DNA from: JAAYDY01 sp964500225 | Lineage (GTDB): Bacteria; Planctomycetota; Phycisphaerae; FEN-1346; JAACEH01 | DNA: 20,092 bases | Assembly (NCBI GenBank): GCA_964500225.1 | Contig: CAZCOA010000047.1 | Span: 1 to 20,092, forward strand | Direction: 5' to 3' | In this document: piece after piece, positions 1-7,975 of the stretch | How positions within the stretch are numbered: the first letter of the stretch is position 1 | Layout: every line of letters starts with the position of its first letter | Position numbers and translations under genes: made by a program | Notes under the pieces: generated by a model | Database searches by the model: none | Told to the model about the DNA's origin: nothing | Seen by the model: the letters and a program-made list of their open reading frames with translations, nothing else

Positions 1-656
1 CAGTGAGCCTCATAGACATCATACATCTTGCCGCCCTGCCAGCCGCCGATGCCGTTTTGGCCGCCCCAGGCCGTGTAGAGCATGCTGCCGCAGTAACGAG
101 GGTTCGGCCTATTGGTTTCGCTATCCAGATGGTCCGTGTATAGCTTCGGGTTGGTGTGCGCCTTCATGTAAATAATCGCCTTGTTACACGCGTCCATAAA
201 CGCCACGCCGTAGAGGTCGCCGAGTTTTGCCTCGCCAATATGCGACGACCCGCTCTCCAGAATCGGACCGAAGTCCGCCGAGACGTCGTGCTCGCTGCGC
301 GACCAGCCAAAGCCCTCCGGCCCCTGCAGCGCAATGTGTATATACACATAATTCCTGCTCCTGTAAGAGCCGGCCGACGGCGTTGGCCTGTGCTTCGAAT
401 ACGAATCGATCGCTTTACTCCACAGGCTGCCGCCCTCATACGGCAGTTCGGCCCCGTCCGGCGGGAAGCTGCCGAACACCTCCTTATACCGCTGGCACCC
501 CATCTCCAGGGTCATCAGGAAGTTCTTCGTCTGCATGATCTTGATGTTGCGGACCACGTCCGGCCCGGCCTTCATCAGCAGGGCCATGACGACCCCGATG
601 ATCAGAATCACCAGCATCAACTCCACCAGCGTGAAGGCTTTGCGTTTATCTGTCAT
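1..656 (-). CDS. Type IV pilin-like pseudopilin, 3' end outside window
   Basis: The gene reads leftward from ATG at 656-654 and stays open to the window edge, giving 218 codons; the C-terminus is missing. The start has a GGGAGA ribosome binding site about 7 bases upstream. Residues 1-12 form a class III prepilin signal: a short basic leader (MTDKRKA), then FTLVE, with the conserved Glu five residues after the predicted cleavage site between Ala7 and Phe8. A hydrophobic helix follows (residues 8-27, VILIIGVVMALL). The residue before the cut is Ala rather than the usual Gly. The body is a soluble domain with no recognised fold. It is the last visible gene of the pilT-ATPase-pilC-pseudopilin cluster, 57 bases after the preceding pseudopilin. 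By family it should be cleaved by prepilin peptidase and built into a pilus or pseudopilus in the periplasm. It could be a minor pilin rather than a major one. Confidence 0.85.
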   Translation of the reverse strand, partial: MTDKRKAFTLVELMLVILIIGVVMALLMKAGPDVVRNIKIMQTKNFLMTLEMGCQRYKEVFGSFPPDGAELPYEGGSLWSKAIDSYSKHRPTPSAGSYRSRNYVYIHIALQGPEGFGWSRSEHDVSADFGPILESGSSHIGEAKLGDLYGVAFMDACNKAIIYMKAHTNPKLYTDHLDSETNRPNPRYCGSMLYTAWGGQNGIGGWQGGKMYDVYEAH

Positions 657-713
657 GGCTTGTCTCCCTGACGCCGCCGAACGCCTTCCGAACGATCGTT
701 CTGTGAACACAGC

Positions 714-1391
714 CTACTGGTCCCGCGGCCGGACCAGATTCATCTCGTCGTCGATCCGGTCCCCATTGTAACCGAACTCGCGGTCGCCGCCGGCCGCCCA
801 CAGAATGTACGAGTTCTCGTTCTTAGCGCGGCTGTTGCTGGAGTTCGGGTCAGCCGCCACCACCTTCCTCCAGGTGTCCGCGGGCGGGTTCCAGCCGTAG
901 TCGCCCAGGTTCGCATTGTCGTTGCTGCTATAGACCTGCGTGTACGGCTTGCCCGTCTTGGTCGGATCCGCGCGGAAATAGAGCAGCGCTTTGGCCTTGT
1001 CGCCGTAGCCGTCCCAGAAGAACTTCTTGTTCAACTCCTTGTCGGAGATGTAGTTCGAATCGATGGCCGGCGCCTGCCAGGTAAATCCCGGCGCGACGCC
1101 GTCGTTGCGCGTCCACCCCTGGCCGTTCGGCCCCATCAGGAAGTAGTACAGACACTGCGACCCGGCCATGCCGCCATAGTTGCTCGGCGGGTAGGCCTGG
1201 TAAACCGCGAAGTAGGCCTCGAGCGATTGACGCAACTGCTTTATCAGGTTCTGGGTTGCCACTTTGCCGGGCGACCGGTTCATCACACCGGCCACGAGGA
1301 TCGCCACCAGGATCATGATGATGACGATCACCAGGAGCATCTCCAGCAGCGTGAATGCCGCCCGATTCGTCCTTCCGCGTACGCGATCCAT
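714..1391 (-). CDS. GspG-like type II secretion pseudopilin
   Basis: 225 residues from ATG at 1391-1389, preceded by a strong GGAGGAT ribosome binding site. The open frame runs further upstream, but that part lies inside pilC in another frame and is not coding. The N-terminus has a basic leader, then AAFTLLEM with Glu17 at position +5 after the predicted cut between Ala12 and Phe13, and a long hydrophobic helix (residues 18-37). As in the next gene, Ala replaces Gly before the cleavage site. The C-terminus has ILWAAGGDREFGYNGDRIDDEM, resembling the Asp-rich end of GspG-type major pseudopilins, which binds calcium in characterised members; calcium binding here is inference. The gene follows pilC by 65 bases and is probably co-transcribed. 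The expected role is a pseudopilus subunit pushed through the envelope by the PilC/ATPase motor. Confidence 0.88.
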   Translation of the reverse strand: MDRVRGRTNRAAFTLLEMLLVIVIIMILVAILVAGVMNRSPGKVATQNLIKQLRQSLEAYFAVYQAYPPSNYGGMAGSQCLYYFLMGPNGQGWTRNDGVAPGFTWQAPAIDSNYISDKELNKKFFWDGYGDKAKALLYFRADPTKTGKPYTQVYSSNDNANLGDYGWNPPADTWRKVVAADPNSSNSRAKNENSYILWAAGGDREFGYNGDRIDDEMNLVRPRDQ

Positions 1392-1456
1392 GGTCGATCC
1401 TCCGTCCGGGCCGATGCCCGCCTGGCGCCTCCGGGCGGGCGACGGCGAACCCGTTC

Positions 1457-2704
1457 TCATTTGGCGCCGCCGCGAGCCGACTGGATCAGCTTCACCAGCG
1501 GCAAGAACAACGCGATGACGATGCCGCCGACGATCGCCCCCAGGGTCACCACCATGATCGGCTCCAGAGCGGACACCAGGCCCGCCACCAGGGCGTCCAC
1601 TTCCTCGTCGTAGTTGTCGGCCACCTTCGTGAGCATCTTGTCCAGGTCGCCCGTCTCTTCGCCGACGTCGATCATGTTGACGACGATGGCGTCCACCACG
1701 CCGCTCTGCTTTAGCGGCGCGGCAATACTCTCGCCCTCGCGGATACTGTCGTGCACACGCGTCAGGGCACGCGACAGCACTTCGTTGCCCACCGTGTCGC
1801 GCGTGATCTTCAGGGCCTCCAGGATCGGTACGCCCGAGCTGATCAGCGTGCCCAGCGTGCGGGTGAACCGGGCCACCGCGCCGCGGTTGATGATGCCCTT
1901 GACCAGCGGCACCTGGAGCAGGAACCAGTCGATCGCGTACCGACCGCCGGCGGTCATCTTGAGCAGCTTCAGCCCCAGGAAGAACACCAGCACCGCAATC
2001 GGAATCACGAACCAGTAGGCCACGAAGAAGTTGCTGATGTTGATCAGGATCTCCGTCGGCCTCGGCAGCGTGGTGTTGAAGTCCTCGAAGATCTTGCGGA
2101 ACTTCGGAATGATCAGGATCATGATGGCCGCAACGATAATGATCGCCACCGAGATGACCATCACGGGGTAGATCATGGCGCCGATGATCCGGCGGCGCAG
2201 GGCCATGGACTTTTCCTGGAAATCGGCCAGGCGGAGCAGAATCCGGTCGAGCACGCCGCCGGCCTCGCCGGCCCGCACAACGTTCACATAGAGCCGGTTG
2301 AAGCATTTCGGGTGCTTGGCCATGGCTTCCGACAACGTGGAGCCGGCCTCGACGTCCTCGATGATGTCGCTGAGGGCATTTTTCAGGACGCCCGGTTTCT
2401 GCTGCCCATACAAAATCCGCAGGCTGCGCAGAATCGGCAACCCGGCATCCTGCAACGTGCTGAGCTGTCGCGTGAACATCGTCAGATGCTTCTGCGACAC
2501 GCCGCCGAAGGTCAGCGTCTTGCCCTTCTTCTGCCCGGCCGCCGCCGCAGCACGAGGCTTGCGGCCGCTCTTTTCCCGAATCTGCGTCGGGAAGTAGTTC
2601 ATGCCGCGAATCTTCTGGACGGCCTCTTCCTGGCTGGCGGCCTCGATTTCGTCGCGGACTTCCTGGCCCTGGGCATTCATGGCCTCGAACTGATACACCG
2701 GCAT
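1457..2704 (-). CDS. pilC: PilC/GspF inner-membrane platform protein
   Basis: 415 residues from ATG at 2704-2702. An ATG 12 codons upstream exists, but the chosen one has a GGGGAGGAGAT ribosome binding site directly before it and gives the family's usual start (MPVYQFEAMNAQGQ). There are two T2SSF repeats, each with the typical pattern: FTRQLSTLQDAGLPILRSL with VRAGEAGGVLD near residues 75-165, and FTRTLGTLISSGVPILEAL with IDVGEETGDLD near 275-365. Hydrophobic segments lie around 180-200 (VMVISVAIIIVAAIMILII), 230-250 and 385-405, matching the three membrane helices of the family. The protein is the cytoplasmic-membrane platform that couples the hexameric ATPases to pilin insertion. It lies between the second GspE/PilB ATPase and the pseudopilins, 36 bases after the ATPase stop. 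The length is typical. Confidence 0.95.
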   Translation of the reverse strand: MPVYQFEAMNAQGQEVRDEIEAASQEEAVQKIRGMNYFPTQIREKSGRKPRAAAAAGQKKGKTLTFGGVSQKHLTMFTRQLSTLQDAGLPILRSLRILYGQQKPGVLKNALSDIIEDVEAGSTLSEAMAKHPKCFNRLYVNVVRAGEAGGVLDRILLRLADFQEKSMALRRRIIGAMIYPVMVISVAIIIVAAIMILIIPKFRKIFEDFNTTLPRPTEILINISNFFVAYWFVIPIAVLVFFLGLKLLKMTAGGRYAIDWFLLQVPLVKGIINRGAVARFTRTLGTLISSGVPILEALKITRDTVGNEVLSRALTRVHDSIREGESIAAPLKQSGVVDAIVVNMIDVGEETGDLDKMLTKVADNYDEEVDALVAGLVSALEPIMVVTLGAIVGGIVIALFLPLVKLIQSARGGAK

Positions 2705-2740
2705 CGCTATCTCCTCCCCATGGGGGGGCTCGCCGCCCAC

Positions 2741-4468
2741 CTATTCCTCGACTATCGTTTCGCGAACCACTTCCTCGATCGTCGTAATGCCGTCGTAGAT
2801 GTTCATCAGGCCGCTCTCACGCAGGCTCCGCATCCCTCGGCGACGCGCCTCCGACCGAAGCACGTTGCTGCTCGTGCCGCTGCGGATCAGCGTCCTCAAC
2901 TCGTCGTCCATCCGCATGATCTCGAAGATGGCCGTTCGACCGCGGTACCCCGTGTTGTTGCACTGCTCGCACCCGCGGCCGTAGAAGAACGTGCGGCCCC
3001 GCACGTCGTCCGGCGTCAGGTTCAGCTCCATCAGCATCTCTTCCGTCGGCTGGAACTCGCTGCGGCAGTTCACGCAAATCCGACGCACCAGACGCTGCGC
3101 CACGATCGCCTCCACCGTGGACGTGAGCATGTACGGCTCGATGCCCATGTCCAGCATACGCGTCACCGACGTCGGTGCGTCGTTGGTGTGCAGCGTCGAG
3201 AACACCAAGTGCCCCGTCAGGCTCGCGTGAATCGCGATCTCGGCCGTCTCCAGGTCGCGCATCTCGCCCACCAGGATCACGTCCGGGTCCTGCCGCAGGA
3301 TCGACCGCAGACACGATGCGAACGTCAGGCCGATGTCCGGGTTGATCGGTATCTGGATCAGCCCGTCGATGTCGTACTCCACCGGATCCTCGGTCGTGAT
3401 GATCTTCGTATCCACCTTGTTCAGCTCGCGCAGGGCCGAATACAGCGTCGTCGTCTTGCCCGATCCCGTCGGTCCCGTCACGATCACGATGCCGTGCGGC
3501 AGGTCCAGGATCTCCCGGAACATCGCCAGGTCCGCGTCGCGCAGGCCCACCTTGTTCAGGTCCAGCGACACCTGGCTTCGATCCAGAACACGCATCACGA
3601 CGCTTTCGCCGAACATCGTCGGAAGCACCGACACGCGAAGGTCCACCGGGTTTCCGCCGACGTTCAGCTCGATACGCCCGTCCTGCGGCACGCGACGCTC
3701 GGCAATGTCCAGGTTCGCCATAACCTTGATGCGGCTCGTGACGGCCATCGCGATGTGACGCGGCGGCGGCACCATCTCGTACAACACGCCGTCGATGCGA
3801 TACCGCATCTTGAACTCGTCCTCGAACGGCTCGAAATGGATGTCCGACGCCTTGTCGCGGATGGCCTGCAAGAGCACCAGGTTCAGCAGCTTCTTCACCG
3901 GCTGCGACTCGCTCATCGACCGCACGTCCGACAGGTCGAAGTTGGCGTCCGCGTCGTCGTCCGGGCTGAAGAACTGGGCGTCCAGGTTCTCCAGTTCGCC
4001 CATGACCTCTTCCATCGACGTGCCGCTCTCGCGGTAGTACTTGTCCAGCGCCCGCTGGATCGCCCCCGGGTCGGCTACCGCCCCCTCCACCTCGAATCCC
4101 AGCAAAAAGTGCAGGTCGTCCAGCGTCCGGAAGTTCTCCGGATCGCCCATGGCCACCGTCAGGCGGTTATTCTCGAACGCTATCGGGATGACCCGGTACG
4201 TCCGCGCCGTCAGCGCGTCAATCGCCCCGGTCACCTCGGGCGACAGCTCCATCTCGTCCAGGTTCACCTGCTTCATGCCCGACTGGATCGCCAGGGCCGT
4301 CGAAATGTCACGCTCGGTGCAGTAGCCCAGCTCCACCAACACGGCGCCCGTGGCGCCGCCCTTGCGCCGCTTGATTTCCAGCGCTTCCCGGACCTGGTCG
4401 ACCGTCACCACGCCCATATCCACCAGGATTTCGCCTATCAGTTTCCGAGCCACGCGATTCGCTCCCAT
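2741..4468 (-). CDS. gspE: GspE/PilB family assembly ATPase (operon copy)
   Basis: 575 residues. Cytoplasmic hexameric ATPase that powers pilus or pseudopilus assembly. The N-terminal MshEN-like region (about 1-145) is followed by the secretion ATPase core. Visible motifs are Walker A GPTGSGKT (332-339), an Asp box TTEDPVEYD (358-366), Walker B ILVGEMRD (398-405), a His box LTGHLVFSTLHTND (417-430), and a four-cysteine zinc motif (C465, C468, C500, C503) typical of GspE/PilB and absent from PilT. The first MshEN repeat lacks the Arg of the c-di-GMP consensus (it reads KLIGEIL), so nucleotide binding there is doubtful. The ATG at 4468 has no clear Shine-Dalgarno sequence; it lies 67 bases after the pilT stop. 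It is a paralogue of the ATPase at 5894-7624. Sequence alone does not settle whether it is PilB (pilus) or GspE (secretion). Confidence 0.95.
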   Translation of the reverse strand: MGANRVARKLIGEILVDMGVVTVDQVREALEIKRRKGGATGAVLVELGYCTERDISTALAIQSGMKQVNLDEMELSPEVTGAIDALTARTYRVIPIAFENNRLTVAMGDPENFRTLDDLHFLLGFEVEGAVADPGAIQRALDKYYRESGTSMEEVMGELENLDAQFFSPDDDADANFDLSDVRSMSESQPVKKLLNLVLLQAIRDKASDIHFEPFEDEFKMRYRIDGVLYEMVPPPRHIAMAVTSRIKVMANLDIAERRVPQDGRIELNVGGNPVDLRVSVLPTMFGESVVMRVLDRSQVSLDLNKVGLRDADLAMFREILDLPHGIVIVTGPTGSGKTTTLYSALRELNKVDTKIITTEDPVEYDIDGLIQIPINPDIGLTFASCLRSILRQDPDVILVGEMRDLETAEIAIHASLTGHLVFSTLHTNDAPTSVTRMLDMGIEPYMLTSTVEAIVAQRLVRRICVNCRSEFQPTEEMLMELNLTPDDVRGRTFFYGRGCEQCNNTGYRGRTAIFEIMRMDDELRTLIRSGTSSNVLRSEARRRGMRSLRESGLMNIYDGITTIEEVVRETIVEE

Positions 4469-4535
4469 CTGCCAATCCGGTTCGCCCAGCGGGGCGGCAA
4501 CCCATCGGGCCGCAACAACACCCCGTCACAGCCGC

Positions 4536-5663
4536 TCACTGCTCCGATGTGCCTACCATGCTCGCGTGCAGCTTCGTCAACTCCCGTCTCTCCTCGGGAC
4601 TCAGCTTCTCCTCGATTTCCGACGGCCGGTTCGCCTTCTCCAGCAGCGTCTCCAGGCTGATGATCCCCTGGTGGTACAGCCCCAGCAACGACTCGTCCAG
4701 CAACTGCATCCCCCACTTGCGCCCCGTCTGAATCACCGACTCGATGCGGAACGTCTCGTTTTTGCGGATCAGGTTGCTCGTGGCCGGCGTGCAGTACAGG
4801 AACTCAAACGCCGCCGTGCGCCCCGGCATGTCGCTCCGCGGACACAACTGCTGGCTCAGCACCGCCAGCAGCGACGAAGCCAACTGCACGCGGATCATCT
4901 CCTGCTGGTCCGTGGGGAAGCTGTCCACCAACCGGTTGATCGTTCCCAGAGCACTGGTCGTGTGCAGCGTGCCGAACACCAGGTGCCCCGTCTCGGCCGC
5001 CCGGATGGCCGCCGCCATGGTTTCCAGGTCGCGCAACTCGCCGACCATGATCACGTCCGGATCCGCACGAAGCACGCGTCGCAGGGCTTCCGAGAAGCTC
5101 GGCACATCGACCCCCACCTCGCGCTGGTTCACCATCGACCGCTTGTGCGGATGGTAATACTCGATCGGATCCTCGACCGTCACAATGTGACGCTCCAGCG
5201 TCTCGTTGATGTAGTTGATCATCGTCGCCAGGGTGGTCGTCTTGCCCGACCCTGTCGGCCCCGTCACCAGGAAGATGCCCCTGGGCCGGTTCAGCAGCGT
5301 CTTGACCACCGGCGGCAGACCCAGTTCCTCGAACGTCATCAGTTTCGTCGGAATCAGACGCAAGGTGATGCTCACGTTGCCGCGCTGTTTGAAGATGGCC
5401 ACGCGGAAGCGGCCCTTGTCGCCGAAACTGAAGCCGAAGTCGGCCGATCCTTCCTCCTCTACCTCCTGCTGGTACCGCTGCGGGGTGATCGCCTTCATCA
5501 GTGCCATGGTGTCGTCGCTGTCAAGAACCTTCGTGTCCAAGGGACGCAGCCGCCCATGGAGCCGCAGTGTCGGCTGCTTGCCCACGTGAAGGTGCAAGTC
5601 CGAAGCGTTATTGCTGATCACAACCTGCAACAGCTTTTCAATCTGTAACGTCGAAGTCGCCAT
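4536..5663 (-). CDS. pilT: PilT-type retraction ATPase
   Basis: 375 residues from ATG at 5663, with a TAGGAGTGGG ribosome binding site. PilT drives pilus depolymerisation and retraction at the inner membrane. Features seen: an N-terminal PAS-like region with SDLHLHVGKQP (21-31), Walker A GPTGSGKT (135-142), Asp box VEDPIEY (163-169), Walker B VIMVGELRD (204-212), and the PilT-typical His box AIRAAETGHLVFGTLHT (219-235). It lacks the four-cysteine zinc motif, and its length matches PilT rather than PilB. It is the first gene of the unit behind the promoter at 5718-5747 and precedes the second assembly ATPase. Its presence argues that the locus makes a dynamic type IV pilus rather than only a type II secretion system. 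A PilU-like accessory role is possible, but only one such gene is in view. Confidence 0.95.
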   Translation of the reverse strand: MATSTLQIEKLLQVVISNNASDLHLHVGKQPTLRLHGRLRPLDTKVLDSDDTMALMKAITPQRYQQEVEEEGSADFGFSFGDKGRFRVAIFKQRGNVSITLRLIPTKLMTFEELGLPPVVKTLLNRPRGIFLVTGPTGSGKTTTLATMINYINETLERHIVTVEDPIEYYHPHKRSMVNQREVGVDVPSFSEALRRVLRADPDVIMVGELRDLETMAAAIRAAETGHLVFGTLHTTSALGTINRLVDSFPTDQQEMIRVQLASSLLAVLSQQLCPRSDMPGRTAAFEFLYCTPATSNLIRKNETFRIESVIQTGRKWGMQLLDESLLGLYHQGIISLETLLEKANRPSEIEEKLSPEERRELTKLHASMVGTSEQ

Positions 5664-5717
5664 AACCCACTCCTACCGGATTCCACACCTCAGACAGACC
5701 GGCCTGCGACCGTACAA

Positions 5718-5747
5718 ATTATAGAATTGCAGCCGAGTGCCGGACAA
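5718..5747 (-). promoter_or_regulatory. Sigma70-like promoter for the pilT operon
   Basis: Read on the minus strand: TTGTCC (5747-5742), an 18-base spacer, then a perfect TATAAT (5723-5718). The -35 box matches 4 of 6 consensus positions. The predicted start is near 5711, which leaves a leader of about 48 bases before pilT. It sits in the only sizeable gap between the two ATPase genes, so pilT and the genes behind it probably form a unit separate from the upstream ATPase. Confidence 0.6.
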
Positions 5748-5776
5748 CCATTCCCGACGTTTTTAGGGTCGCCCGC

Positions 5777-5799
5777 GGCCATTGCAGGGTAAAATGGCC
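5777..5799 (-). terminator. Inverted repeat after the first ATPase gene, weak terminator candidate
   Basis: GGCCATT (5777-5783) and AATGGCC (5793-5799) form a 7-bp stem with a 9-base loop, about 95 bases downstream of the stop of the ATPase at 5894. No T-run follows on the minus strand, so intrinsic termination is uncertain. It lies just upstream of the pilT promoter and could instead be a protein-binding site. Confidence 0.25.
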
Positions 5800-5893
5800 C
5801 TGGGTTAGACCTGATCAGAAGACACCGACCACCATCACTGCGGATTTTTGCGCACCCCGGCATCCCCATCCGAGTCGCGCTCCGCACCGCGAA

Positions 5894-7624
5894 TCAGCCT
5901 CCGGTGGCAGTCAGAGCTATGTTGACCTCGCGGGTAGCCGTGGCCAGAACGTCGTCGAGGCTGGTCACGCCCTGCATCGCCTTGGCCAGACCGTCATCCA
6001 GCAGGGTATGCATGCCGAAGGCAATGGCGGCCTTGCGAAGCTCGTTGAGCGGGGCCTGCTGGAAGGCCATTTCCCGCAGTTCGTTGTTCATCACCATGAT
6101 CTCGAAGATGCCGCACCGGCCGTGATAGCCCGTACCGTTACACCGTTCACAGCCCACTGGCCGCATGAAGTTGGCCTTGGAGATCTGGTCGGCGGTCAAC
6201 CCGAGGGCCTGAAGGAGCCCCGTATCCACGTCCTCGTCGGGAACCTTGCACTCGTTGCACAACAAACGTACAAGGCGCTGGGCCATGACGGCCTGGATAC
6301 TTGACGAGACCAGGAACGGCTTGACACCCATATCGATCAAACGGGTCAGCGCGGAGGGGGCGTCGTTGGTGTGAAGCGTACTGAATACCAAGTGTCCAGT
6401 CAGTGCAGCCTGCACAGCGATCTCGGCCGTCTCAAGATCGCGAATTTCACCCACAAGAATAATGTTCGGCGCTTGACGCAGCATCGCGCGAAGAATCGCC
6501 GCGAATGTCAATCCGATGCTCTCGCGAACCTGGCACTGGTTGATGCCGCTCAGGTTATATTCCACCGGATCCTCGGCCGTGATGATCTTCCGGTCAGGCC
6601 GGTTCAGCTCGTCCAAGGCCGAGTATAGCGTTGTCGTCTTGCCGGAACCCGTAGGTCCGGTAACCAGAAAGATACCGTTCGGCCGCCGTATGATCTTGAG
6701 GAATTTTTCATAGTCGGAGGTCGAGAAGCCCAGCGCCCCCAGGCCGACTTTTACCGATTCCTTCCGCAAGATGCGGAGCACCATGCTTTCGCCGTGGTAG
6801 GCCGGAAGGCTGCTGACGCGGAAGTCCAGGTCCTGCCCCTCGAGTTTCATCCGGATACGGCCGTCCTGGGGCAACCGTTTTTCCTCGATCGCCATGCCCG
6901 ACATGATTTTGATGCGGCTCAACACCGCCCCCTGCAACCGCTTGGGCACGGGATCCCGGTCCATACACTTGCCGTCGATACGGTAGCGAATGCGAACGCG
7001 GTTCGCCATCGGCTCGATGTGGATGTCGCTGGCCCGCATCCGCACCGCCTCGGTAATAATCAGAGTCACCAAGCGGATGATCGGGGCGTCGTCGGCCTCG
7101 CTGCCCCCTTTTTCGCCTTCGCCCCGGGGGCCGCCCTCCATGTACGTCTCCGTGAACTCCTGCATCATCGAGTCCACGTCGTTGGTCTCCACCTGGCCGG
7201 TGTAACTGTTGATGACCGCCTGCACCTTCTCCTTCGGCGCCAAGGCGGTCTCGATATCCATGTTCAGCCGGAAACGCAGGGCATCGATCGTGTCCAGGTC
7301 CAACGGGTCGGTAATGGCCACCTTGAGCCGGTTCTTGTCCCGGGCCAGCGGCAGCACCGTGTACTCCCGGATAATGTTCTCGGGTATCAGGTCGAACACG
7401 TCGTGGCCGATGCTCACCACGTCCAGGTCCACGTACTCCATGTCGAACTGAAGGGCTAGGGCCTTGACCACGTCCTCGCTCTTGACCAGGCCCATCTCGA
7501 TCAGGATCTCGCCGATCCGATGTCCCGACTCCATCTGCTTTTCGAGGGCTTTGTGGATCTGATCGTCGCTGACCAGTCCCCACTCTTTCAGGATCTCGCC
7601 CAACCGCTTGCGACTTCTCGCCAT
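5894..7624 (-). CDS. gspE: GspE/PilB family assembly ATPase with tandem MshEN motifs
   Basis: 576 residues from ATG at 7624, with GGAAGG as ribosome binding site 8 bases upstream. Two 24-residue MshEN motifs are clear: R7-L8-G9, L12, L21 ... L28?-type spacing ending at Q30, and R36-I37-G38, L41 ... ending at Q59. In characterised MshE-type ATPases this motif binds cyclic di-GMP, so this copy may be c-di-GMP controlled; that is inference. The ATPase core has Walker A GPTGSGKT (323-330), Asp box AEDPVEYN (350-357), Walker B IILVGEIRD (388-396), His box LTGHLVFSTLHTND (408-421) and zinc cysteines C456, C459, C492 and C495. A low-complexity acidic/Gly linker (163-180) joins the two halves. It is a divergent paralogue of the ATPase at 2741-4468 and is transcribed separately, behind a long leader containing an intrinsic terminator (7775-7810). 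Confidence 0.95.
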   Translation of the reverse strand: MARSRKRLGEILKEWGLVSDDQIHKALEKQMESGHRIGEILIEMGLVKSEDVVKALALQFDMEYVDLDVVSIGHDVFDLIPENIIREYTVLPLARDKNRLKVAITDPLDLDTIDALRFRLNMDIETALAPKEKVQAVINSYTGQVETNDVDSMMQEFTETYMEGGPRGEGEKGGSEADDAPIIRLVTLIITEAVRMRASDIHIEPMANRVRIRYRIDGKCMDRDPVPKRLQGAVLSRIKIMSGMAIEEKRLPQDGRIRMKLEGQDLDFRVSSLPAYHGESMVLRILRKESVKVGLGALGFSTSDYEKFLKIIRRPNGIFLVTGPTGSGKTTTLYSALDELNRPDRKIITAEDPVEYNLSGINQCQVRESIGLTFAAILRAMLRQAPNIILVGEIRDLETAEIAVQAALTGHLVFSTLHTNDAPSALTRLIDMGVKPFLVSSSIQAVMAQRLVRLLCNECKVPDEDVDTGLLQALGLTADQISKANFMRPVGCERCNGTGYHGRCGIFEIMVMNNELREMAFQQAPLNELRKAAIAFGMHTLLDDGLAKAMQGVTSLDDVLATATREVNIALTATGG

Positions 7625-7774
7625 CGCTCATCCCTTCCGCAAGATCACATCACCCGGCCTGTCGGCCTCGATTCGCCCTGCCGTCGTCCGACACCTCACG
7701 GCCGTGCCGCCGGACCCACCTGTGCCGCTCGCCTTCTTGGTCGCCAGGCGAATGTTCGGGCGCCGGCTGCCGCG

Positions 7775-7810
7775 AAAAGAAAAAACCGGTGCCCCTGCGG
7801 GTGCCCCGGT
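7775..7810 (-). terminator. Strong intrinsic terminator in the leader of the MshEN ATPase gene
   Basis: On the minus strand, a GC-rich imperfect stem (ACCGG pairing with CCGGT at the ends, 26 bases from 7810 to 7785, two internal mismatches, 4-base loop) is followed by TTTTTCTTTT (7784-7775). This is a textbook rho-independent terminator. It lies 150 bases upstream of the ATPase start and about 160-195 bases downstream of the promoter at 7976-8005. It would therefore end a short RNA or attenuate expression of the ATPase. No minus-strand protein gene lies upstream of it that would need a terminator. Confidence 0.75.
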
Positions 7811-7969
7811 GTCACTGCCAGCCTATCGTTGCCTCGTGTCTCGAACGTACACCGTACGAGCCTCCATCCGACGCGGCACCCTCTGCGCATCCCGCGCCGC
7901 TGTTGCGGCTCTACGGGCCACCCACCATGCCCCTTTCTTCCCCATCGGACTGCATGCAAAGACTCTATC
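7811..7969 (-). ncRNA. Candidate structured leader or small RNA, unrecognised class
   Basis: This stretch runs from the predicted start of the promoter at 7976-8005 to the terminator at 7775-7810, a transcript of about 195 nt with the terminator. Visible structure on the minus strand includes a hairpin at 7917-7891: CCCGT/GCGGG, an AGA bulge, GCCGC/GCGGC, and an AACA loop. A second is CGTAC/GTACG with a 3-base loop (7858-7846). I compared it by eye with c-di-GMP-I and -II, cobalamin and SAM-I riboswitches and with SRP, tmRNA, RNase P and 6S RNA and found no match. It has no ORF with a credible ribosome binding site. It may be a riboswitch-like leader of the ATPase gene or a stand-alone RNA. 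The boundaries are predicted. Confidence 0.4.
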
Positions 7970-7975
7970 CGGAAC

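Noticed and set aside
1392..2306. Upstream extension of the pseudopilin frame into pilC.
   Set aside because: It overlaps pilC out of frame; the pseudopilin signal with a strong ribosome binding site begins at 1391.
1751..4660. A 969-codon open frame on the plus strand.
   Set aside because: It lies antisense to pilC and the GspE ATPase, is rich in His, Arg and Gln as expected from reversed GC-rich codons, and has no domain. The opposite strand encodes well-conserved proteins.
4350..5648. A 432-codon plus-strand frame opposite pilT.
   Set aside because: Same reason: a shadow of the pilT and ATPase codon pattern, with no ribosome binding site and no recognisable motif.
5690..5887. A 65-codon minus-strand frame between the two ATPase genes.
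   Set aside because: It spans the pilT promoter and a hairpin, has no ribosome binding site and no family resemblance.
7625..7969. A c-di-GMP, cobalamin or SAM riboswitch ahead of the ATPase gene.
   Set aside because: I looked for the conserved core sequences of these classes on the minus strand and did not find them. A covariance search would be decisive.
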